NCBI RefSeq assembly: GCF_002127325.2
Contig: NC_035443.2
Coordinates: 118,912,251 to 118,976,250, forward strand
Source: Helianthus annuus
Taxonomy: Eukaryota; Streptophyta; Magnoliopsida; Asterales; Asteraceae
Direction of reading: 5' to 3'
DNA: 64,000 nucleotides
The first letter of the stretch is position 1. Every line of letters begins with the position of its first letter. A program made the translations under genes and the position numbers. The notes below the pieces were generated by a model. That model was not told the origin of the DNA and ran no database searches. It saw only the letters and a program-made list of their open reading frames with translations. This document shows positions 22,901 to 32,682 of the stretch, piece by piece.

Positions 22901-23778
22901 GGAAATGATGTGAAAGTTGTTTTGCTGTTTGATCCTGATGATGAACATCCAGAAGAATTTTTGGCGTTGTAAGCAGTTTCTATTTTTGGAGATAGATTTG
23001 TTGATTTCTCATTCACCCCTGCTTTGTAATACAACCCAATATCCTATTCACCATCGAAATCTTTCATTCGAACAATCTTTCTTTGTTCCATTTCCTGAGC
23101 TTCCAACTTCTCAATGAATTTGCTCAAGGTTAACGTGCTAAAACCCTTTTTGTTCCTGAGCATCATCAGATATGTTCCCCAAGTTTCATGTGGTAACGCA
23201 TCTGCAAGTTTTTCAATCAACTCTTCATTGTCTTTGTTGATGCTTAACCTCTTCATGTTTACCAACAAGTTGCAATATCTTTCAATGATTTGCTTTGTGC
23301 TCTCATTCTTTAACCCTCGAAACAAATCAAACTCTTTCTTTAGAAGTGACTTCTTATTCTTCACCATCTCCTGACTACCAACAAACTTTGAACGTAATGC
23401 TTTCCAAATTGAATACGAACTCCCGTTGTGTTGCAGCAAGACCATAATATCTTCCTTCACAGCTTGTTGTAGCAGACTTAACATCATTTTCTCATTCTTA
23501 TATTTTTTCTTGTCATCGGCACTCATATCTTTGATCGCAACTTCCTCTTCATCATCGTTTAACGGTCTCACGTATTTCGTTTCAACACACTCCCAAGCGT
23601 CTAGGTAGTTAGCTTGGACCCAATTTTCGAAACGACCTTCCCAACCTTTATATTCTTCTATGTTCATGAGTTTAGGTGGTTTTTGCATTGTTCCTGTTTT
23701 GTTTTCGAGCATTGTGTTCTATGCAATAGTGATCGGGGTAATCGGAGTAGCGAATGCGTTGTAAAATTCCTCGTCCAT
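19999..23778 (-). pseudogene. Long gag of element A (about 1260 codons, broken)
   Basis: It starts at ATG 23778 (MDEEFYNAFATP). A UBN2-type gag domain follows (EEYKGWEGRFENWVQANYLD, IIERYCNLLVNMKRL). The first zinc knuckle is CX2CX4HX4C (CFRCREKGHFKREC, around 22500). A long Lys/Glu-rich region with probable coiled coil comes next (ALEQKLELQRIETERFNRLL). The second knuckle is CFQCNIVGHIARDC (about 20640), followed by a Ser/Asp/Glu-rich tail ending QAWVDIFF. Breaks: TAG at 23719-23721 and 23044-23046, both where B keeps or implies Gln (CAG to TAG), one-base shifts near 22610 and 21035, and further shifts at 20590-20550 and 20300. Gag is unusually long for Copia. It would act in RNA binding and particle assembly. 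Confidence 0.82.
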
Positions 23779-23863
23779 TTTTCAGATTTTTAAAAATTTT
23801 CACAACTGTCCTTTTAAGCGAAATCAACACAATAAGTGGGATGACTGTTTGAGCGAAATCACC

Positions 23864-24009
23864 AAATGTCACAAAAGCGAAATCACCAAGTGTCACAAAA
23901 ATGAAATCCCCAAGTGTCACAAAAGCGAAATCACCAAGTGTCACAAAAGCGAAATCCCCAAGTGTCACAAAAGCGAAATCCTCAAGTGTCACAAAAGCGA
24001 AATCACCAA
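23864..24009. repeat. 24-bp tandem repeat in the leader of element A
   Basis: Six to seven units of AAGCGAAATCACCAAGTGTC plus CACA lie in the untranslated leader between primer site and gag. Further GAGCGAAATC words follow to about 24140. The same word recurs in the LTR. Confidence 0.88.
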
Positions 24010-24326
24010 GTCTTTGTAACTATGAGCGAAATTGCTTTGTTCCCTGAAGCGAAATCAGTGATGACTAAAGAGCAAAATCCCGGAGCGAAATTAACACATG
24101 ACGTCATCATTTCTCGAGATCTTTTTGAGCGAAATCACAATTTTGACATGTTATACTTCGAATTATCTGATGAAACTTTCAAGGCTTTGTTAGTTACTAA
24201 TTCCGAGCAATGTGTGTAAAAATCAGATCAATTCGTTCATATTTCCTCGGTCAATTTGCAAAAATCAGTGAAGAAAGGGTAGAGATCAGAAATTTCAACT
24301 GAATTGGCAAGAGCTCTTCCTCCTTA

Positions 24327-24338
24327 GCTCTGATACCA
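24327..24338 (-). promoter_or_regulatory. Primer binding site of element A
   Basis: The plus strand reads GCTCTGATACCA, the complement of TGGTATCAGAGC. This is the initiator-methionine tRNA primer site usual in Copia elements, two bases from the LTR end. Confidence 0.9.
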
Positions 24339-24340
24339 CT

Positions 24341-24811
24341 TGTAGGATCGTTCTCTGACCTAATTGAGTCCATCAGAAGAGCTTTTCCTGATTGGAGCGG
24401 CGGAAACAAACAAATCAGGTTCAATTCAGCAAGTATTCATCTTTAAACTGTTGATTCTATTGATACTGATGACGTTTACAGCCCTGACAACACTTCGGCA
24501 GCACTTCATGGCTCACCGGAAGAAAACACACACACTAACTCTATGATTCGGCTTCAAAGGACAAACTATATATATTGCACGTGATTTCGCTCCAACATAC
24601 ATGACCTTACGAGCGAAATCAAACATATACAACATGAGCGAAATCAATAATGTACACAAGAGCGAAATCAAGGATAAGGGTTTCGCTCCAATGACCACAG
24701 GTCATATGAGCGAAATCATCTTTACATGAATTCTTGATTCTCGTGTCCTGAACTAACCTATACTATTCTAGACTCGATACAAGACAAAGTCGACAGATGC
24801 ATGCACCAACA
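24341..24811 (-). repeat. 5' LTR of element A (471 bp)
   Basis: The plus strand runs from TGTAGGATCG to CACCAACA. In element sense a G-box CACGTG (24578-24583) sits just upstream of a TATA run (24567-24574). Six GAGCGAAA words lie between 24580 and 24720. Confidence 0.92.
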
Positions 24812-27258
24812 TGATCGACCACTTTCTTTATTAACTTGGACTCATGATCAGTGTCAGATGATGTAAACGTGACATCAATGTTTTCTGGCAAGTTAACCGA
24901 AAGTTCAGACTCCCACTGTAAGTTAGTTGCCTTTTGGACTCTTTCAGAATTTGGATTTCGTGGAGAATATCCATTTTCAAGCGGGGGTGGACATTTGTTG
25001 TAACTGACACTCTGCCTCTTACCAGAATTCTTCATTTTAGAGTCCTCTTTTGTGTCTATCTTCTTCCCTTCAGAAGTGTCTTCTTCAAAAGCCTTCATGC
25101 CTTCAACAGTTGGATAAATCCTGTCAATAACATAAGAAGTACATGAGTAACTTTTTAACAACCTATTAACTCTTTTTGTTTCAATCCTTTGCGTTTCCGG
25201 TTTTTGTTCCAGTGCAGCACATTTCTCAATGTAATTATTAACAATTTTCTGCTTTGTCATGAAAGCTCCTTGAAGTGTCTTCATAGCTGTTGCTTGTGCA
25301 CTGCTTGTTTGATTGTACAGATTCATTGACTTATTTAGAACATCATAGGATTCTTTCAATCTGTTCATGTTGTGAATCAAAGTACTGTTTTGCTTTTTCA
25401 CTGCTTCACAGTTTTCACATTTCACAGGAATCTTTTGTGCATCAGCTTCTGCTTCAACTTTGAAAGCTGGAACTTCTTTTACTTTTCTTTTGATCACTTG
25501 GACTTCTTCATCATCACCGCTTACTTGTTTTTTAACCTTCTTCTTTTTCTTTCGAACTTTTCCATCATCACTGTCACTCTCCTCTAGCATTTTTAAATGC
25601 TCTTTCATTCTGTTTGCATAATAATCATTATCATTATCACTGTCTTCAGCAACTCGAGCAACAAAAGCTTTGGCTTTTAAAATTTCTTTATCCAGACAAT
25701 AAGTATCCCAGCTAAAATTTTCCCAGCTAAAACATTCTAGTAATCTTTCATCATCTTGATCTATCAGACATGCTTTGCTGTCAGCTGAAATATATTTATC
25801 CCAACTGGATCCTTTTGTTGATTTTTTGTCATCTTGATTCACCATACAAGCTCTCTTTGATGACTCCTCGATCGCCTTCTTAGCATGTGCAGTTTGTGGT
25901 TCTTGTTGTTGTTGAGAAACTTGATGATAAATTGCTTTCCGATAGTAGTCATTGTTGTTGAACGGATTTTGAGCTCCACTTTCTTCGCGATTCGTACACT
26001 CTCTCTTGAAGTGTCCTTTTTCCCTACAACGAAAACAAGTAACTTTAGATTTATCAAATCCTAAAGTATAAACATTTGCATCACGGAAATCATCTCTTCC
26101 CGTAATTTGATTAAACTTTTCGGCTCTCCTCAACACACTTGCCAAACACCACTTTATATCCATCAACTCCATTTCTTCAGCATCAATCTGATCGTAATCC
26201 TCTTTTGTCAACATTGGATTTCCGACCCTTCCTGCGACTAAACTCCCATATGACTCTAATACAGTCACTAACAAAGACATATGACTTTTTGCAACTTCTT
26301 CTGAGTAATTCAGGTTATTTTCAAGGTTTAATGCAATGTTGCATTAAAGAACTTTGCCAGTCTTTGTTGTTGACAAGTTTGGATCAAATGATGGATATGA
26401 AGAAAATCCCGTCTTGCTGTTTGATCCTTTAGATGACCCTCCAGACGAACTCTTAGCATTGAATGCAGTCTTAACCTTTGGTGACATGTTGGTTTTATCA
26501 CTGATACCTCCTTTGTAATAAAGTCCAATATCTTGTTCACCATCAAAATCCTTCATTCTTGAGATTTTCCTTTGTTCCATCTCTTGAGCTTTAAGTTTTT
26601 CAATGAACTTACTCAGTGTTAGATTTCCAAAATATTTCTTGTTTCTTAACATCATAAGGTATGTGCCCCAAGTTTCATGTGGCAACGCATTAGCCAACTT
26701 CTCAATCAATTCTTCATTATCCTTTGTGATGCTCACCCTCTTCATGTTGACTAACAAATTGCAATATCTTTCAATGATCTGCTTAGTTCTTTCAGTTCTC
26801 AAACCACGAAACAGATTAAATTCTTTCTTTAAAAGCGACTTTTTGTTTTTGATCATTTCTTTACTTCCAACAAACTTTGATTTTAATGCTTTCCAAATGG
26901 AATATGCAGTTCCATTGTGTTGCAATAAAACCAAGATATCTTCCTTAACAGCTTGATGCAATAAACTAGTCATCATCTTTTCATCTTTGTATTTCTTTTT
27001 CTCTTCAGCACTAAGATCTTTAATTGCAATAATCTCCTCATCATCATTCATTGGTCTAACATATTTCGTTTCAAAACATTCCCAAGCATCCAAGTAATTT
27101 GCTTGTACCCAATTTTCAAATCGTTCTTCCCATCCTTTATACTCCTCGATATTCATGAGCTTTGGCGGTTTTTGCATGGTGCCCGTTTCATTTTCCAACA
27201 TTGTGTTCTGTGCAATACTAATCGGAGTAACAAAGGCGTTGTAAAATTCTTCTTCCAT
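24812..27258 (-). pseudogene. N-terminal and central gag of element B
   Basis: It starts at MEEEFYNAFVTPIS (27258), with UBN2-type gag (EEYKGWEERFENWVQANYLD), the first zinc knuckle CFRCREKGHFKREC near 26030, then a Lys-rich region and probable coiled coil as in A. TAA at 26344-26346 interrupts it where A reads Gln (CAA to TAA). The frame is otherwise open to 24812, where element A is inserted. It rejoins at 7140. B and A proteins are clearly the same family but diverged along their whole length. Confidence 0.85.
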
Positions 27259-27289
27259 GATTCGGTTTCAAAATTTCACAAACTTATCT

Positions 27290-27580
27290 TTCAAACGAAA
27301 TACACTCTCAAGCGAAATGACCTTTGGTGCGAAATAACCTTTCAAGCGAAATGAACTCTTTCACACGAAATAGTCCCTCTGATGCGAAATGACTGTTTTC
27401 ATGCGAAATAACACACTTTCAAACGAAATAGGTGATTTCGTGCGAAATGATCAAACGAAATACCAACTTGGTGCGAAATAACTGATTTCGTACGAAATAC
27501 ACTGTTGATTTCGTGCGAAAAGACCCTGGATATGCTATTTCGTGCGAAATGAAACACTCATTTCATGCGAAATGTTGCTG
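27290..27580. repeat. GCGAAAT word array in the leader of element B
   Basis: GCGAAAT, ACGAAAT or the palindromes ATTTCGTGCGAAAT and ATTTCGTACGAAAT recur more than a dozen times with unrelated spacers of about 10-20 bases. Confidence 0.85.
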
Positions 27581-27787
27581 ATGTCATCACCTCGGTCAGA
27601 ATTTTGTCAAATTGATCAAGTTTTAATCCGATTTTAGGTCCAATTCTTTCAAGGCTTTGTTAAAACACTGTTTCACGTATAATGTGAGAAATTCAAGACA
27701 TTTTGACCGTGAAATCAAGTTTAATTTTGAAAAGAAGGTGTAGAAAACAGATTTTGCTGCTGAATTGGTAAGAACTCTTCCTCCTGT

Positions 27788-27799
27788 GCTCTGATACCA
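27788..27799 (-). promoter_or_regulatory. Primer binding site of element B
   Basis: The plus strand reads GCTCTGATACCA, the same initiator-tRNA primer site as in A, two bases from the LTR end CCTACA. Confidence 0.9.
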
Positions 27800-27801
27800 C
27801 T

Positions 27802-28263
27802 TGTAGGATCGTTTTACCGACCAAACGAGTCGTTCAGAAGAGTTTTTGCTCAATACGAGAGGCGGAAACAAACGTATCGAGTTAATTTAGCTTGCAATTC
27901 ACTTTAAACTGTCTTTTGATTGATTTGACAAAGGTTTACAGCGAGTAGACACTTCGGCAGCAGTTCGGTACTGAAACCGGAAAGTTACAAATGACTTGGC
28001 ATGTCTAGTATTTACAGGTGAGCTGGTTTCGCACGAAATAGCTCAAACGAAAGTTGGTTTCGCAGAAACACTCCAAGCAAAATCAGTTTCATGCGAAATC
28101 ATCATTTCATGTGAAATACCCATTTGATTTCGTACGAAATGACATACATGTCATTTCGTGCGAAATACCCTCAAACACTGATATCTCGTTTTTCGTGCCC
28201 TGATCTATCTAATACAATACAAGACTCGATACAAGACGAAGTCGACAGACGTATGCACCAACA
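27802..28263 (-). repeat. 5' LTR of element B (462 bp)
   Basis: TGTAGGATCG to GCACCAACA on the plus strand. It contains palindromic ATTTCG(T/C)GCGAAAT words at about 28020-28170. Confidence 0.9.
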
Positions 28264-29891
28264 GTTTCCTCTGTTTTTGGACGCCCCCGACAACGCAAGT
28301 TGTCATTATTATTCAAGATTCAATCAATAATCAATCATTAATATATAAAATTTCATAAAAACGACAAGGTATAAGATAAACACTAATTCAATTTGGTTCA
28401 AGCTCGTTCACGTGAGACGTTAAAACTATATAAAACGTAATTAAATACATCGCGTCACTAATTCTTTACCAATCCTCGTGTCGATTTGTTGAGTAAGCTG
28501 ACTGAGTTGACCGAGTCAACTGAGTTGACCGGTTGAGTTAACCAAGTCGACCCGGACCACGAACCGTGACCCGAGCCGATCCAAAATCCGAACGTGTTGA
28601 CCGGGTTTGACCCGGAACCAAATCTGACCCGAAATTCTGACCGTTGACCCGAACTGTCTGACCTGGTGACTGAGCCGCTGACCGAAGTTTACCCGAAAAC
28701 CCGAACTCGAAGCTGAACCACCCTGAATAGAACCTGAACCACGAGTGAACCGAACCAGCTGAACAGATCTGAACCGAAACTTGTCTGCAACAAACAGTGT
28801 CATCTTCATCCTCAATCCTCAATCTTCACTGCCACCACCGTGAGCGACGGCGCCGCTCCCCTTTCTCCCGCTTTCTCCTCTCTCTCGCATCCACTCTCTC
28901 TCCTGATCTTGTCTCGGTCTTCATCAGTTCCCATCGCCGGCACCACCATGAAGTCTCACCACCACCACCGTCGTGAGAGACGGCGGCTCCGCCTACCGTC
29001 ACTGGAGATCATCGGAGGGGGGGATGCCCGAGAAACTGAACCACCAGCATCACACTGGTGTCCGGCATGACAGCTGTTAGCCGACGAGATGAGGGAATGG
29101 GGGGGTGTTGACTGGTGGGTGAATGTGAATGAGGTATTTGAAGTCAACTCTAATGTTTTGTGTGTGCATTTTAGTGAAAGTGATGGAGTGTGTGGTGATT
29201 CTTTGAAGATAAGGTTCTTAAAATTTGGGTGTGCAGTAGTTTTTATTTGTAGATGAGTTCTGTGTTCTGAGAGGAGGGAGTGAGCGAGAGAGGAGAGGTA
29301 GAGTATCTTCATGTGTGTTTTTGATTTGTTGCTTGTGTTTGAGAAGATATGGTAGAAGCTGATGAAATGAAGGATCTTATATAGAGATCTTGTGAGGATC
29401 TTGTAAGATTTTGTGTGTTCCACTTTTGAGACACAATCTTTTGCAGAGATTTTGATAAGATTTTGTAGAGATCTTATAAGATCCTGATAAGATTTTTAAG
29501 GAAAAGATCTAATATACTATGTGCAGGTTTAGGCTTGTGGGTTTTGGGCTTGGGCCCAGGGCCCACAAGCCCATCTCATGTGTAAGTGGCCCGTAATTCC
29601 TACGAGACCCGATATCGTAACCCAAACTCCATAGTGTCGAAAGAATAAAAATTTTAAAATTAAAAGGCGTATAATAGTGGCGTTGTCAGTATTTCATACG
29701 GTATTAGTCCGTTGTCGTTTGATGTTCCGCAGATTCCACGTGAATCTTCATACGCGTACTGTAAAGATGGATAAACGTTCCTATGCACTCCAAAGGCCTA
29801 ATTAAGTTAATTTGTGCTGTAAACACTATTTATTATCGCATTATTCACTTGTTAATCGCTTAATTAAGGGCGTAAACTACCGGTTGTCACA
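28264..29891 (-). mobile_element. Element F: LTR fragment of another retrotransposon
   Basis: On the minus strand it starts TGTGACAACCGG at 29891, exactly where the pol frame of element E is interrupted, and runs to the B insertion at 28264. In that sense it has a TATA box (TATATAAG, plus 29376-29383). At 28496-28640 it has a cluster of TTGAC cores. Short AGATCTT/AAGATTTT phrases recur at 29370-29500. The frames inside (for example 29423-28956) show no domain and are not called. The LTR end and body are off the left edge beyond B. Confidence 0.6.
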
Positions 29892-32648
29892 ATCGACTTT
29901 CGAATCGACCTCATTCATGGAGCCAATCCTGTTGCTAAAGCGCCCTATCGTCTCGCTCCCTCTGAAATGCGCGAACTCTCGAATCATCTCTAGAAATTGC
30001 TTGATAAAGGCTTCATTTGCCGTAGCACCTCTCCTTGGGGAGCACCATTCCTTTTCGTCAAAAAGAATGATGGGTCGTTCAGGATGTGCATCGACTACAG
30101 GGAATTGAATAAGCTAACAATCAAGAATCGCTATCCCCTGCCCCGAATCGATGATTTGTTTGATCAGTTACAAGGTGCATCGTGTTTCTCGAAGATCGAT
30201 CTACGCTCAGGCTATCACCAGTTACGCATTCAAGAGGAGGATATACCCAAAACCGCTTTTCGTACCCATTACGGCCACTATGAGTTCGTTGTTATGCCTT
30301 TTGGTTTAACCAACGCACCCGCGGTTTTCATGGATCTGATGAATCACGTGTGTAAACCATTTCTTGACCGCATCGTCATCGTCTTCATCGATGATATCCT
30401 GATCTATTCCAAGTCGAAAGCCGAACACGCGCAACATCTACATCTGGTTCTCGAGCTACTCCAAGGGAATCAACTCTATGCCAAGTTCTCTAAGTGTGAA
30501 TTCTGGCTAGAGGAGGTTCAATTCCTCGGTCACATTGTCAATAGTCAAGGCATTCACGTCGACCCCACGAAGAACGAAGCTGTTAAGAGTTGGGTTACAC
30601 CTAAGAACCCGTCTGAAGTCCGTTCTTTTCTCGGGCTAGCGGGCTATTATTGCCGATTATCGAAGGATTCTCTAAAATCGTCGTGCCGCTTACTTCTCTC
30701 ACGCACAAAGACAAGCCTTTTGTTTGGGGAACTGGACAAGAGACTGCCTTTCAAAACCTCAAGCATATGCTCTGCAATGCTCCCGTCCTTGCTTTACCCG
30801 ACGGAAACGATGACTCGTTGTCTATTGTGATGCCTCGAGCCTTGGTCTCGGTTGTGTTCTCATGCAACGGGACAAGGTTATTGCATACGCGTCTCGTCTC
30901 GTCAGCTCAAGATCCACGAGAAGAACTATACGACCCATGACCTCGAGCTAGGTGTGGTTGTTTTTGCGTTGAAGATCTGGCGACACTACCTTTATGGTAC
31001 TAAGTGTACGGTCTTCACCGACCATAGTAGCCTACAGCACATCTTCAGCCAAAAGGAACTGAATATGCGTCAACGCCGATGGGTAGAACTTCTCAACGAT
31101 TACGATTGTGAGATTTGTTATCATCCTGGCAAAGCAAATGTCATTGCCGACGCCCTCAGCAGACGAAGCTATTTGCATATCATTCGTAATGTTCACGCCC
31201 GACATCATCTCGAAACTCTCATCCGCGAAGCCCAACATGCTTGCTTTACCGAGCGCACTTTGAAGAAGGAAAGGATTCTCAACGATGGAGCCCAGTTAGT
31301 GAATAAGTCGAATGGGATATTCCATTATCTGGACCGGATTTGGATCCCTAAGCGGACCAATTTACGACAGACTCTGATGGACGAAGCCCATAAGTCTCGA
31401 TATTCGATTCATCCCGGTGCCGATAAAATGTACAAGGACCTTCGCTATAAGTACTGGTGGCCAGGCATGAAGAAAGATATCGCCCTTTATGTTTCGAGGT
31501 GCCTGACTTACTCAAAAGTCAAGGCCGAGCACCAAAGACCCTCTGGCTTACTCGTCCAACCTGAGATTCCCATGTGGAAATAGGAGAGTATAGCTATGGA
31601 CTTCATAACGAAACTTCCGCGCACGCCATCTGGTCACGACAGCATCTGGGTTGTCATTGACCGTTTGACTAAATCTGCTCATTTTCTGCCGATACGAGAA
31701 GACTACAAGGTAGAAAAATTAGCCCGAATCTACACCAATGAGATCATTTGTCGATATTGGACGCCTCGCAACATTATCTCTGACCGCGATGGTCGGTTTA
31801 CCTCGCGTCTTTGGGAAACGTTTCAATCTGCTCTCGGTACTACGCTTAATCTAAGTACCGCATTCCATCCCCAAACCGACGGTTAGACTGAAAGAACGAT
31901 TCGTACCCTCAAAGACATGCTCCGTTCGTGTGTCATAGACTTCGGTAGTAATTGGGACGCATACTTACCTCTAGTCGAATTCTCGTACAATAACAGTTAT
32001 CATTCTAGTATACAAATGGCACCGTTTGAGGCATTGTACGGAAGAAGATGTCGATCGCCGATTGTGTGGCATGAGATCGGAGATTCCCAAGTAACCGGTC
32101 CGGAGCTACTGCAAGAAAAGACTGACAAAATCCTCCAAATTCAAGACAACCTGCTGAAAGCTCGGAGTCGTCAGAAAAGTTACGCCGATAGACGACGCAA
32201 GCCCCTTGAATTTGACGTTGGTGACCATGTACTCCTAAAGGAATCACCTTGGAAGGGTGTGGTCGGATTCGGCAAGAAAGGAAAGCTCGCGCCTCGATAT
32301 GTTGGACCCTTTAAGATTCTGGAAAGGATCGGAAAAGTGGCCTACAGACTCGAACTACCGGAGGAACTTAACAACGCCCACCCGACTTTCCACGTTTCGA
32401 ACCTCAGAAAGTGTCTGGCTGAGCATGATTTACAAGTTCCTCTAGAGGATCTTCAAGTAAACGAAACATTACACTTTGTGGAGAAGCCTATCGAGATCAT
32501 GGACCGAGAAACCAAGAAGCTCAGGCGCTCATGCATTCCCATTGTGAAGGTTCACTGGGAAGGCAAACGAGGCGCAGAGTTCACCTGGGAACTCGAAAGC
32601 GACATGAGGGCGAAGTACCCGCAGTTGTTTGTTACGGCTCAAACCTAA
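29892..32648 (+). pseudogene. Pol of element E: RT, RNase H, integrase, chromodomain (broken)
   Basis: RT has [49 protein letters not shown] and an intact FIDD active site (about 30388-30399). RNase H spans about 30770-31170 ([35 protein letters not shown]). Integrase shows [11 protein letters not shown] and [12 protein letters not shown], where a zinc-binding Cys is Tyr; the core D residues are MDFITKLP and SDRDGRFTS. The chromodomain is at about 32480-32640 ([17 protein letters not shown]). TAG stops at 29991, 31581 and 31884 replace CAG or TGG codons. Reading leaves the frame near 30650 and returns by about 30910. The copy is dead. Confidence 0.9.
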
Positions 32649-32682
32649 TTTTGGGACGAAATTCCCTCAACTAGGGGAGGCT

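Larger units (their letters stand above)
7141..24811 (-). mobile_element. Element A: Copia-type gag-only retrotransposon, complete at both ends
   Basis: A is on the minus strand. The 5' LTR is 24341-24811, the primer site complement is 24327-24338, gag is 23778-19999, the non-coding tail is 19998-18093, and the polypurine tract complement GACTCCCCCTC is 18082-18092. The 3' LTR is 7141-7502 plus 17974-18081, split by element G. Its target duplication TGATC is at 7136-7140 and 24812-24816. The two LTRs differ by 14 substitutions and one indel over about 470 bases. The body holds gag but no protease, integrase, RT or RNase H, and has only about 470 bases between the gag stop and the conserved tail where C has pol. 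Confidence 0.88.
4453..28263 (-). mobile_element. Element B: Copia-type gag-only retrotransposon, split by A and C
   Basis: B is on the minus strand. Its 5' LTR is 27802-28263. The primer site TGGTATCAGAGC (complement at 27788-27799) is 2 bases from the LTR end CCTACA. Gag starts at 27258 and runs to 24812, where element A interrupts it; it resumes at 7140 and ends at 5981. A non-coding tail follows to 4453, where element C interrupts. TGATC flanks A at 7136-7140 and 24812-24816, which proves the two gag halves were once joined. No pol is present between gag and tail. B itself sits in the LTR of element F; its right target site is at 28264 and the left one is off-window. Confidence 0.85.

Noticed and set aside
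23864..24009. CRISPR-like short regular repeats
   Set aside because: The 24-bp units are contiguous with no unique spacers and lie in a plant retroelement leader.
28956..29423. 155-codon minus-strand frame
   Set aside because: It lies in the LTR of element F, is low-complexity Ser/Thr/His text and shows no domain.
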